Shown: positions 44,501 to 52,198 of the stretch, in pieces
Numbering within the stretch: the stretch's first letter is position 1
Layout of the letters: the number at the start of each line of letters is the position of its first letter
DNA from: JBFWRK01 sp050248955
GTDB lineage: Bacteria; Actinomycetota; Acidimicrobiia; Acidimicrobiales; Ilumatobacteraceae
Direction: 5' to 3'
Assembly (NCBI GenBank): GCA_050248955.1
Contig: JBFWRK010000002.1
Span: 186,001 to 250,000 of the forward strand
Length of the DNA: 64,000 bases
The notes under the pieces: model-generated
Told to the model about the DNA's origin: nothing
Database searches by the model: none
The model's input: only the letters and a program-made list of their open reading frames with translations
Position numbers and translations under genes: made by a program

Positions 44501-46340
44501 GGAACGGCTCCGCAAGGGCACCCGGCAGCGAACACGGCTGCTGCTCGTCGCCGGCGTCGTGCTCGCGCTCCTGGCGAGCCTGACGGCCGTCGCCATCCGC
44601 CAGCGCAACCACGCCAGTGACCTCACCGACCAGTTGGCCGGCACGGAGGAGGCGCGCCGGCTGGCCGCAGCCGCCTCGGACCTCTCACGCGAGGACCCGC
44701 AGCTCGCCCTGCTGATCGGTCTGGAGGCGATCGACGCCAGCGCTGCGAGCGGCGTACCAGCCCTGCCCGAGGCCATGGACGCGCTGCACTGGGCGATCCA
44801 GAGCGCCCACGTCCCCTACCCGGTCAGCGACGCATCGCCAGAAGTCAGAGGCGGCCCGACTGGGCGGACCGGCATCTACCGGCTCCCGCTCGCGCAGTTG
44901 GTGGGGCTGGCCCGCAGCCTCGTCACCCGCACGCTGACGCCCGATGAGTGCAGTCGGTACGGCCTCGTACCGTGTCCCGGGGCCGGCAGCCTGGCCTCGC
45001 CCGGGTCGCCCGACGAGGTGGTCGCCCTGCCGCGAGAGGCGACGACCTCCCCGGTGGGCATCAGCGCGCAGCCGCTTGCCGGCACCACCGTCACCGTCAT
45101 GGGTGCCATCTCCCCGAACAGCGGCCTCGCCGCCGAGCTGAAGCGGTTCCAGGAGCGCACGGGCATACAGGTGCAGTACCGGGTGCCCGCGGCATTCGAG
45201 CGGGAGCTGCGCGAGGCCGAGGCGGCGGGCGACCCGCCGGACATCGCCTGGCTGTCGCAACCGACGCTCATGTTCGACCACGCCCGTCAGGGCAAGCTCA
45301 TCGACCTGTCCAACTACCTCGACCAGGAGGAGGCCCGCCAGCGCTTCGGCGACCACCTGGTCGATACGGCGTCGTTGGCCGTTGGCTTCTACGGCCTGCC
45401 GGTCACCCTCGACGTCAAGGGCCTGGTCTGGTATCCGGTGCCCGAGTTCGAGCAGGCCGGCTACACCGTGCCGACGACGTGGGCCGAGCTCATCGCGCTG
45501 AGCCGGCGAATGGTCGCGGACGGGCGCACGCCGTGGTGCATGGGCTGGGAGGACGGGTCCGCCAGCGGCTCGCCCGGCACCGATTGGATCGAGGGGTTGC
45601 TGCTGCGTTCGGAGGGCGTCGGCGTGTACGACCGCTGGGCCGGTCACGAGATCCCCTTCGACGACCCAGCGGTGGTCCGTGCCGCCTCGCTCCTCGGTGA
45701 GGTCGCCTTCGGCGACGACTTCGTGGTCGGGGGTGCCGACTCGATCGCCACCACTCCCGTCGGAACCGCCGCCGACCCGATGTTCGCACCGACGCCTCGT
45801 TGCTGGCTCCACTACGAGGGCAACCTCCTGGAGAGCCATCTCCCGTCGGGTGCCAGGCTCGGGGTCGACACATCGTTCTTCCCGCTTCCGCCGCTGCAGC
45901 CGGGCGGCGCCGCCCCGCTCTTCGGCGGCGCCACGTTCGCAGTCGCCTACACCGACCGTCCCGAAGTGCGCGAGCTGATGCGCTGGATCGAAGACCCGGC
46001 CTGGGGCGAGACGTGGGCGGCCCACCGCGCGAGCCAGTTCCTCCCGGCCAACCTCGGCTTCGACCCCGCCCGTTGCGGTGCTGCCGAGAACATCGACGGG
46101 CAGACCGGACGGCTGAAGGAGCGGCTGTGCATCCAGGTGCACGAGGCCGTCGCCACGAACACCTGGCGCTTCGACGCCTCCGACCTCATGCCTCCCGAAG
46201 TCGGCGGGATCACCTTCGACCTGATCACGTTGGCCGAGGAGCCCGGTCGCTTGCAGCAGGGGATGCTCGACTACATCACGTTGGGACCTGCGAGCCTCGA
46301 CCGCATCCTTGCGAGGATCGAGTTCTCTTGGCCGACTTGA
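41595..46340 (+). CDS. Transmembrane SARP-type regulator fused to pseudokinase, STAND NTPase and extracytoplasmic solute-binding domain
   Basis: 1581 residues in six parts. About 1-95: OmpR/SARP winged helix (EFRVLGYLEIRSDG...DRIIDELWGD). About 98-250: BTAD helical repeats (AYQRLRAHLREEIGVEPSAS). About 265-520: protein-kinase fold that cannot be active: the beta3 Lys is absent (REVTVVVSR), HRDLKPxN is HRALTPAS and DFG is DFD. About 535-960: STAND (nSTAND1-like) NTPase with Walker A GPSGSGKSS (about 563) and Walker B LLVVLDQFEELF (about 648). About 980-1002: one membrane helix. About 1165-1581: ABC-type extracellular solute-binding fold (TVTVMGAISPNSGLAAELKRFQERTG, then PDIAWLSQP). The bridge 1005-1130 holds the ALLIGLEAIDA and LARSLVTRTLTPDECSRYG motifs that end WD40-bearing STAND proteins, but no WD40 repeats. 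Topology predicts DNA-binding inside and solute-binding outside. Start ATG 41595. Confidence 0.85.
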   Translation: MEFRVLGYLEIRSDGEALPLGSSKQRSLLALLLLNANHVVSTDRIIDELWGDEVGPNRQNALWVHVSNLRSLLEPDREKRSEGSVLVTRSPGYLLRVAHDELDAWRFEGLLQEARGLLDSDPAAAALLAGEGLALWRGRPYEDLIYESFTQPEISRLEELRLEAVELRIDADLRQGQAATLVGELESLVRQHPLREAFTADLMVALHRSGRHAEALRAYQRLRAHLREEIGVEPSASLAALEHKLIVGDPSLDHPGSPTGSRTPLAVRGYELREPLGERRFGRAYRAYQPAVGREVTVVVSRPEQADDPAFIRRFEADAELVARLAHPHVVPVYDYWREPGAAYLVTPMFRRGNLADLEAEGPLDARTVARLAAEIGSALAFAHQRGVVHRALTPASVQIDDEHHAFVGDFDLASGGELDTADQGVVARRYGSPEQLAGGAATARSDIYSLAVVLAEALAGRHDDVAAILPVLSEPLRSVIARATSHDPSLRYPDAEAFTSAALDALGRPQPASPAMVENPYKGLRSFDEADAGDFFGRERVVERLLARLGDDGSRGRFVAVVGPSGSGKSSVVRAGLLPALRRGALPGSADWYIVTVAPGAHPYEELEAALLRVAVNPPATLLEQLTAGSDGIRRAVRRVLPDERLWLLVVLDQFEELFTQTPEPVAHRFLNALAAAVEDPRGRLRVVATLRADCYDRPLQHLAISELVRRGTEVITPMTPNELERAIDGPAERLGVRFEPGLVAEMVTEVADRPGALPLLQYSLTELFDRREGAVVSASAYHETGGVSGALARRAEALFNRLPAPARETTRQVMLRLVTFGESGQSLRRRVQRLELTALGDGSVDAVLDSFGEHRLLSFDRDAVSRGPTVEIAHEALLTEWGRLRSWIDETRDGVRHQRRLAVAAAEWDTAGRDPGYLLTGPALDQMTSWAGTTDLQLHPSERAFLEASAHFRDSELVQDAERRRREERLRKGTRQRTRLLLVAGVVLALLASLTAVAIRQRNHASDLTDQLAGTEEARRLAAAASDLSREDPQLALLIGLEAIDASAASGVPALPEAMDALHWAIQSAHVPYPVSDASPEVRGGPTGRTGIYRLPLAQLVGLARSLVTRTLTPDECSRYGLVPCPGAGSLASPGSPDEVVALPREATTSPVGISAQPLAGTTVTVMGAISPNSGLAAELKRFQERTGIQVQYRVPAAFERELREAEAAGDPPDIAWLSQPTLMFDHARQGKLIDLSNYLDQEEARQRFGDHLVDTASLAVGFYGLPVTLDVKGLVWYPVPEFEQAGYTVPTTWAELIALSRRMVADGRTPWCMGWEDGSASGSPGTDWIEGLLLRSEGVGVYDRWAGHEIPFDDPAVVRAASLLGEVAFGDDFVVGGADSIATTPVGTAADPMFAPTPRCWLHYEGNLLESHLPSGARLGVDTSFFPLPPLQPGGAAPLFGGATFAVAYTDRPEVRELMRWIEDPAWGETWAAHRASQFLPANLGFDPARCGAAENIDGQTGRLKERLCIQVHEAVATNTWRFDASDLMPPEVGGITFDLITLAEEPGRLQQGMLDYITLGPASLDRILARIEFSWPT

Positions 46341-47122
46341 GCTCGCGGCGTGGTTCTCGTGTGTGGTGTCAGCCGGCCAGACGCCGTCGAACCTCGGCAA
46401 CATCGGCGGCGAGACGCTCAGCCAGCGCGCGGCCATCCATCGTCGCGACCGAAGCGCGCTGGCGGACGGCTTCTGGGGTGAAATGCGCTCCGTCGTTGCG
46501 CGAAACTGCCGGTGACTTTGGAGCCCCAGCCGGGCCCGTCCCCTCCGGCGAGCAGTGAGGGACAAATGGGGGGCCCTGCGGTCGCGTCCCCATTTCATTC
46601 CTGCCCGGTGGCCACCTCGGCCATCGCGACTTTGTGGCGCATGTTCGGCCGGACCCGACGCCGGGGTTCCCGGGTTCGGCCCGGACCCGGCCGCCGGCCG
46701 AACAAGCCGATGCCCGCATGGCTGGGCGGGTCACTCGCGTGCGGTAACCGACGACGTCAGCGACGTTCATCCGTGTCAGCGAGTCTTCACGCAGCAACGG
46801 ATTCGCTGACAACAACCGGGGGTGCTGACACGGAGCCGAGTGTGCTGGTGCGAAGCCGACTCGCCGGCTACAGCACCGTGGCACTGGTCCTCGGCACCGT
46901 CCTGCTCTACCGGCGAGACACGAACTGCATCGCCCGTGCTTCGGACTAACACTCTCGGCGGTGCCGCTGCTATTATGCGTAGTGGAACGCCGTGGTGCCG
47001 CACCGTTACGTGAATAGACTGTTAACCTTCGTTCTAGGGACTTCAAAGAACCCGGCAAGTTGCTTATATCGGGTTGAGCGCAGTACGAGCGGCGGGCTGC
47101 GACTGAAACCACAAGGCGGGAC
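46341..47122. other. 782-bp gene-poor region with inverted repeats and AT-richer promoter zone
   Basis: No convincing intact gene. On the minus strand, 46369-46512 reads like a gene tail (FTPEAVRQRASVATMDGRAL, then a charged helix ending RRRLAG and a TGA), but upstream the frame turns to low-complexity text, so it may be a remnant. A hairpin with 11-bp outer arms TGTTCGGCCGG (46642-46652) and CCGGCCGAACA (46694-46704) could end the long gene's transcript. Around 46773-46830, TGTCAGCGA, TCGCTGACA and GCTGACA recur. From about 46930 to 47080 the GC content falls noticeably (TATTAT, GTTAACC, TTATATC), so this is the probable promoter of the glycan operon. Confidence 0.5.
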
Positions 47123-48358
47123 GTGGGCGTGTCCAACCTCCAGTTCTTCGGCGACGGCTCGTGGCGAGAGGCGGCGCCGATCGGTGTTGCGGGGATCATC
47201 GTCTGGAGCCTCTGGCTGTATCGCGCGGTCGGTTCGCGGTTCAACCGACCGGTCATCAACAACTATCGGACGACCACCTCGGTGGTCGTTCCGTCGTATC
47301 GCGAGGACCCGGACATCCTCGAGCGATGCGTGATGACCTGGCTGGGGCAGGACCCCACCGAGGTCATCGTGGTCCTCGACGAGGCCGATACCGAATGTCA
47401 GGAGCGGCTGGAGGGCATTCCAGATGCTCGGTTGCAGCCGCTCGTGATGCGTCACGAGGGAAAGCGGTCGGCACTCGGAGTCGGCATTCGCGCTGCCATC
47501 GGCGAGATCATCGTGCTCTCGGATTCCGACACGATGTGGACCCCCGGCCTGCTCGCCGCGGTGCAGATGCCGTTCGTCGACCCATCGGTCGGCGCGGTCG
47601 GCACGCATCAGAACGTGTACCAACGCAGTACCAGCATCTGGCGTCGCTTCGCCGACTGGATGGTGAACCTGCGGTACTACGACTACGTGCCGGCGATGGG
47701 CCGGAAAGGCGCCGTCATCTGCGTCTCCGGACGGACCGCCGCGTACCGCCGATCCGTCATCTTGCCGGTCCTGCCGAACTTGGAGCACGAGTTCTTCCTC
47801 GGCCGTCGGTGCATCGCCGGTGACGACGGACGGCTGACGTGGCTGGTGCTCGCCTCGGGCTACAAGACGGTGCACCAACCATCGGCGAGGGCCCAGTCGA
47901 TGTTCCCCGACACGTTTCGCGCCTTCGTCAAGCAGCGCGTCCGTTGGAGCAGGAACTCGGCGCGGTGCTACCTGACGGCGCTGTGGAAGGGCTGGCTGTG
48001 GCGGGTTCCGTTCGTCTCGAAGGTGACCGTGCTGCAGATCCTCCTGACGCCGGTGACGATGGGGTTGACGCTGGGCTACCTGTTCTTCAGCCGTCTCGAG
48101 CTGACCCAGGAGGGGATCCTGCTGGCGGTCGCCTGGCTGCTCATGGGCCGCGGCATTCGCAGCTATTCGCACCTGCGGCGCCACCCGGGCGAGATCTTCC
48201 TGCTGCCGCTCTATGCGCTCGTGGTCATCTTCGTCGCCCTGCCGGTCAAGCTCTACGCGATCATCACGATGAACAAGCAGGGATGGCTCACGCGCACCGT
48301 GGTCAGCGTCGGTGGCGAAGGACAGGGTGCCGCCACCCTCAGGACGGACGCAGCATGA
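47123..48358 (+). CDS. Family 2 glycosyltransferase (hyaluronan/cellulose synthase-like)
   Basis: 411 residues. N-terminal membrane helix (APIGVAGIIVWSLWLYRAV). The GT-A domain has SVVVPSYRED, DSDTMW (DxD, about 134-136), AGDDGRLTW (acceptor/base Asp) and QRVRW (QxxRW), which define processive beta-glycan synthases. Three to four C-terminal helices follow (VTVLQILLTPVTMGLTLGYLFF; LPLYALVVIFVALPVKLYAII). It is expected to polymerise and extrude a polysaccharide across the membrane. GTG 47123 or GTG 47129 could be the start (GGCGGG upstream). The ATGA overlap with the next gene makes it first of a four-gene operon. Confidence 0.85.
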   Translation: MGVSNLQFFGDGSWREAAPIGVAGIIVWSLWLYRAVGSRFNRPVINNYRTTTSVVVPSYREDPDILERCVMTWLGQDPTEVIVVLDEADTECQERLEGIPDARLQPLVMRHEGKRSALGVGIRAAIGEIIVLSDSDTMWTPGLLAAVQMPFVDPSVGAVGTHQNVYQRSTSIWRRFADWMVNLRYYDYVPAMGRKGAVICVSGRTAAYRRSVILPVLPNLEHEFFLGRRCIAGDDGRLTWLVLASGYKTVHQPSARAQSMFPDTFRAFVKQRVRWSRNSARCYLTALWKGWLWRVPFVSKVTVLQILLTPVTMGLTLGYLFFSRLELTQEGILLAVAWLLMGRGIRSYSHLRRHPGEIFLLPLYALVVIFVALPVKLYAIITMNKQGWLTRTVVSVGGEGQGAATLRTDAA

Positions 48359-50235
48359 GCCGCGTCTGCGCCGCGCTGCGGCTCGGGGGCCGGCGACGCG
48401 CCGTGGGGCTGCTCGGCATCACCCTTGCCCTCGGCTCGCTGGTCGCGATGCCGGCACGGGCCCACGCCGAGGAGGAGAGCGCCGAGCCGCCCGAGCTCGC
48501 AGTCATCACCGAGGAAGATGCCGAGCTGCAAGCGGCGGTGCTCGCCGCCGAGGACCGCCGTCTGACCGAGATCCGCACCGTCACGTCGCTCGCCCGGTGG
48601 CAGGGTCGGAACTGGAAGACGCCGTATCGGCTCGGCAGCGCAGGCGGCTACACGCTCGTGTTGACCCCGCGGGCGGACGCGTACACCATCCAGGACCTGC
48701 TCGAGCTCGCACCGCAGACGTTCCTGCGGATGAGCGACGGCTCGTACCTCTTGACCGAGCACATCATCGTCATGCCACGTGCCACGCTGCGATTGTCCCG
48801 CCCTGGCGGCCTGACGCTCCGGCTGGCGAGCAGCCACGATGGGTTCGCGACGATCGTGTCCCTCGGCGGCGAGCTCGAGCTCATCGGTGAGCAAGGCGCC
48901 GTTGTCCACGTCACGAGCTGGGACGCCACGCTCGGTGCTGTCGACGAGCTGACCACCGATGGACGCGCCTACATCCGCGCCATCGGCGGACAGTTCGATG
49001 CGAAGTACGTCGCGATCGCGCACCTCGGGTTCTGGAGTGGTCGTACCGGAGGAGTCGCGCTCACCGGGACGGACCGACCGAACACCGGTGCGATCGAGTC
49101 CATCGGCAGCGACGTCCTGCCAGATGACCGTCCGACGACGTTGTTGGACGGCGTCACGCTGCAGCCCGCCGGCCCGTTGGAGGACGGGCAGAACAACACG
49201 ACCTTCGGCTACACCGTGCCGGAGCTCGACTACGTCTCCAGCCGGATCAGCAACCTGACGGTCGAGCACGATGCGTACGGCTTGTTCGTCTCGGGCGCGA
49301 ACGGCATCCAGGTGACCGACTCGACGTTCAGCGACAACCAACTGGGTGGCGTCGTCTTCCATCGCTTCGTCACGAACGGTGTGATCAGCCGCACCACGTC
49401 GAGCCACAACGTCGGCGACGGCTTCTCCCTCGCCCGGGCAACGACCGGCATCGTCATCAGCGAGTCGATCGCGACCCGCAACTCGGGCAGCGGCTTCAGC
49501 ATCGACAGCCGTTCGTTGGCCGACGGGGCGTCAGCGATGGGAGCCTCGCTGCGCGACTACGGGAACAACTCGATCAGCAACAGCACGGCAACCGACAACG
49601 GGCACTACGGCATCGAGGTGCTCGGCGGATTCAACCTGGGCGTGCAGAACAACGTCGTCGAGGGTCACGACATGGGCATCCTCGTCCGCGGTCCGGCGGA
49701 CCGGCTCTCGGTGACGGGCAACACCGTCGACCACTCGAGGCGCCACGGGATCGCCCTGGTCGACGGAGTCGCCCACTCGGCGGTGACCGGCAACGTGGTC
49801 GACGGCTCCTCCACCGGCGTCTACATCCGCGACTCGAGCGCTCAGGTCAAGGGGAACACCATCCAAGCTGCGTTCTCGCACGGCGTGTCGCTGGTCGGTC
49901 AGGTGGACGGCAGCGAGGTCTCCTACAACGTCTTGGCGGGCAGTGGCGCGAGCGCCTTCGACGCCCGCCGGTCGCACGGGGACGTCGCCGCCGAAGCGAA
50001 CAACACCGACGGCTGGCACGACACGACCCCGTGGTACTACGTGTTCCGGAAGCTGCTCCATCCGACGAGCTTGCTCTGGTGCGTGCTCGCGATACTGATC
50101 CTCGTGTCGGCGATCCGCAGCAAGCGCAGCAACGGCGTGATCGAGCACCCCTACGCTCACCAGATGGCACATCGGGGTCACATGCCGATACCCGTTCCCG
50201 CCCACATGTCCAACGGGTCGGGTGAGCTCCTCTAG
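48355..50235 (+). CDS. Secreted right-handed beta-helix protein with C-terminal membrane anchor
   Basis: 626 residues. Signal peptide with twin Arg (GGRRRAVGLLGITLALGSLVAMPARAHA). From about residue 160 to 560 there are parallel beta-helix coils rich in N-x-V/I and GxxV turns (VTDSTFSDNQLGGVVFHRF; ISNSTATDNGHYGIEVLGG). A C-terminal helix (SLLWCVLAILILVSAI) follows, then a short basic tail, so the helix domain is displayed outside and anchored. This fold is typical of polysaccharide lyases, epimerases and phage-spike proteins; catalytic residues are not assignable. Overlaps both neighbours. Confidence 0.8.
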   Translation: MSRVCAALRLGGRRRAVGLLGITLALGSLVAMPARAHAEEESAEPPELAVITEEDAELQAAVLAAEDRRLTEIRTVTSLARWQGRNWKTPYRLGSAGGYTLVLTPRADAYTIQDLLELAPQTFLRMSDGSYLLTEHIIVMPRATLRLSRPGGLTLRLASSHDGFATIVSLGGELELIGEQGAVVHVTSWDATLGAVDELTTDGRAYIRAIGGQFDAKYVAIAHLGFWSGRTGGVALTGTDRPNTGAIESIGSDVLPDDRPTTLLDGVTLQPAGPLEDGQNNTTFGYTVPELDYVSSRISNLTVEHDAYGLFVSGANGIQVTDSTFSDNQLGGVVFHRFVTNGVISRTTSSHNVGDGFSLARATTGIVISESIATRNSGSGFSIDSRSLADGASAMGASLRDYGNNSISNSTATDNGHYGIEVLGGFNLGVQNNVVEGHDMGILVRGPADRLSVTGNTVDHSRRHGIALVDGVAHSAVTGNVVDGSSTGVYIRDSSAQVKGNTIQAAFSHGVSLVGQVDGSEVSYNVLAGSGASAFDARRSHGDVAAEANNTDGWHDTTPWYYVFRKLLHPTSLLWCVLAILILVSAIRSKRSNGVIEHPYAHQMAHRGHMPIPVPAHMSNGSGELL

Positions 50236-51358
50236 CCGCGGCCGGGCGCGCCGGCCGATCGTGCTGGGCCTGATCATCGGCCTGCTCGGCGCGGCAGTCG
50301 GTGCCGGCGCGATCGCTGCGCTCGGTCGCGACACCGGTGCCGAAGAGCAGGGTGCCGTGCCGACGATCCCGCCGAACGTTCCCGCGACGACACCCCCGAG
50401 CGTGATGCCAGTGACCGCGGCGCCGCAAACGACGAACGACGGTGGATCGGTGACGAGCGCACCAACGGCCTCGTGCCCGACGCCGACGAAGACCGTCGGC
50501 TCGGCCGAAGAGCTGCAGACCGCCCTCGACTCGGCGCTCCCGGGGGACACCATCCAGCTCCGCGACGGGACGTACACCGGCGCGTTCGTCGCGACGGTGT
50601 CGGGAACCGATGCACGACCGATCCACCTCTGCGGGGGCGCTGGCGCGGTACTGGACGGTGACGGCATCAAGAAGGGCTACGTGCTCCACCTCGACGGCGT
50701 CCAGTGGTGGCGGGTCGTCGGCTTCACCGTGCGCAACGGCCAGAAGGGTGTCGTCGCCGACGGCGTGGGCAACTCGGTCATCCAATACCTGACGGTCGAA
50801 GAGATCGGCGACGAAGCGATCCACCTCCGATCGGCCAGCAGCCACAACGCAGTGCTGAACAACACCATCCGCAAGACCGGCCTGCGTCGCGACAAGTTCG
50901 GCGAGGGGATCTACGTCGGCTCAGCCACGAGCAACTGGGCCAAGTACAGCGACGGCCGACCGGACAAGAGCGACTACAACCTCGTGCAGGGGAACACGAT
51001 CAGCGAAACCGGTTCCGAGGCGATCGACATCAAGGAAGGAACGACCGGCGGGCAGGTGATCGGCAACACCATGGACGGCACCGGGATGACCGGCGCCGAT
51101 TCCCTGGTCGACGTCAAGGGCAACGACTGGTTGATCAGCGGCAACGTCGCCCTCCACGGGGAAGAGGGCATGCAGACCCACCGCATCCTGGAGGGATGGG
51201 GCATGCGGAACACGTTCACGCAGAACACGGTCGACGTCGATGGCGACGGCAACCACTTCTACATCCACGACCCGGACGACACCGAGAACGTCGTGGCCTG
51301 CGACAACCGCACCGGCAGCGGCGCGCCGATCAAGAGCAACGTGGACTGCGTGCCGTGA
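50222..51358 (+). CDS. Exported right-handed beta-helix protein (pectate-lyase/chondroitinase-B-like fold)
   Basis: 378 residues. N-terminal anchor (PIVLGLIIGLLGAAVGAGAIAAL), a Pro/Thr-rich spacer, then a beta-helix starting VGSAEELQTALDSALPGDTIQLRDGTYTG, the entry coil of lyase-like Pfam beta-helices. It continues with QGNTISETGSEAIDIKEGT-type coils. Two disulfide-competent Cys near each end (ASCPTP, HLCGG, VACDN, VDCVP). GTG 50222 lies inside the previous gene's end (14-bp overlap). Probably modifies or binds the glycan made by the GT2 synthase; lyase activity is unproven. Confidence 0.8.
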   Translation: MSSSSRGRARRPIVLGLIIGLLGAAVGAGAIAALGRDTGAEEQGAVPTIPPNVPATTPPSVMPVTAAPQTTNDGGSVTSAPTASCPTPTKTVGSAEELQTALDSALPGDTIQLRDGTYTGAFVATVSGTDARPIHLCGGAGAVLDGDGIKKGYVLHLDGVQWWRVVGFTVRNGQKGVVADGVGNSVIQYLTVEEIGDEAIHLRSASSHNAVLNNTIRKTGLRRDKFGEGIYVGSATSNWAKYSDGRPDKSDYNLVQGNTISETGSEAIDIKEGTTGGQVIGNTMDGTGMTGADSLVDVKGNDWLISGNVALHGEEGMQTHRILEGWGMRNTFTQNTVDVDGDGNHFYIHDPDDTENVVACDNRTGSGAPIKSNVDCVP

Positions 51359-52137
51359 CGCCCTTTCCACGAGCCGTCCTGGTCGGCTTCCTCGCCGTCG
51401 GCTCCTGGACCTTGTCGGCGTGTGGAGCCACACCCGACGTCTCGACGCCCGTCGGTGCGCAGCCGATCGTCACGCCGAGCATCTACCCCCTGCTGCCGCC
51501 CACGACCGAGGATCCCGGCAGCGACGCCGAGGACGATCACTCGGTGAGCATGACTCGGAATGCCGAAGATGTGGTGGTCCCGAACCCGCAGTTGACGCCG
51601 GGTGATGCGTTCGACGACGTCGACGAGTGGGACATCTGCGATCTGCACTACACGCAAGGCGTACGACAGCCCCGCTTCAACGCCAAGGTGGCGGCCTTCG
51701 CCAGTTACGGCGTGTCGATCCGAGATCGAGACGTGTATCAGGTCGACCACCTCATCCCGCTCTCGTTGGGTGGGAGCAACGAGGAGACGAACCTGTGGCC
51801 CCAGCCGTACGACGATCAGGCCGGGGCCGAGCAGAAAGATCAGCTCGAACGTCAGCTGCGCGGTCTGGTGTGCTCGAACGCGATGACCCTCCTGGCGGCG
51901 CAACAAGCCATCACGCGGGACTGGTGGCTCGCATATCAGACGTACATGTTGCTCCCCATCGAGGTCGGCAGCGCCGGACCCGAGCCATGGCGGCCACCGC
52001 CGCAGGAGGAAGGCGCGGTCGTCAACGGTGGGCCGTGCGAGGTGGAAGGTGAGATCGGGTACACGGACCCCAAGCAGATCCGCCTGATCTGCACCGCGAC
52101 GGCGACCGGCGAACTGCGCTGGCAGAAGCGCGGCTGA
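51355..52137 (+). CDS. Exported lipoprotein with HNH nuclease-like domain
   Basis: 260 residues. Signal peptide with lipobox (VGFLAVGSWTLSACGA, Cys about 21), a low-complexity linker, then an HNH-type core: DVYQVDHLIPLSLGGSNEETNLWPQ, with DH as the metal/catalytic pair and downstream Asn. An Asp/Glu/Lys helix (AEQKDQLERQLRG) and a Cys-containing C-terminal domain follow. Such lipoproteins occur in many actinobacteria and may be extracellular nucleases; activity is inferred. GTG 51355 overlaps the stop of the beta-helix gene by 3 bases, so it is the fourth gene of the operon. Confidence 0.78.
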   Translation: MTPFPRAVLVGFLAVGSWTLSACGATPDVSTPVGAQPIVTPSIYPLLPPTTEDPGSDAEDDHSVSMTRNAEDVVVPNPQLTPGDAFDDVDEWDICDLHYTQGVRQPRFNAKVAAFASYGVSIRDRDVYQVDHLIPLSLGGSNEETNLWPQPYDDQAGAEQKDQLERQLRGLVCSNAMTLLAAQQAITRDWWLAYQTYMLLPIEVGSAGPEPWRPPPQEEGAVVNGGPCEVEGEIGYTDPKQIRLICTATATGELRWQKRG

Positions 52138-52180
52138 GGCTCTCGATCGATCCGAGCCCAGCGTCCGCGAATCGTTCGGC

Positions 52181-52196
52181 TTGACACTTGTGTCAA
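52181..52196. promoter_or_regulatory. Operator TTGAC-N6-GTCAA, copy 1 (Rieske operon)
   Basis: TTGACACTTGTGTCAA, a perfect 7-bp inverted repeat with a 2-bp centre, ends two bases before the ATG of the Rieske oxygenase. The same TTGAC-N6-GTCAA frame occurs at 54465-54480. Typical size and symmetry for a TetR-family repressor; no such regulator is encoded in the window. Confidence 0.6.
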
Positions 52197-52198
52197 AA

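Noticed and set aside
52181..52196. KstR-type steroid operator
   Set aside because: KstR sites have the form TnnAACnnGTTnnA; the sequence here is TTGAC-N6-GTCAA, so a different repressor is implied.
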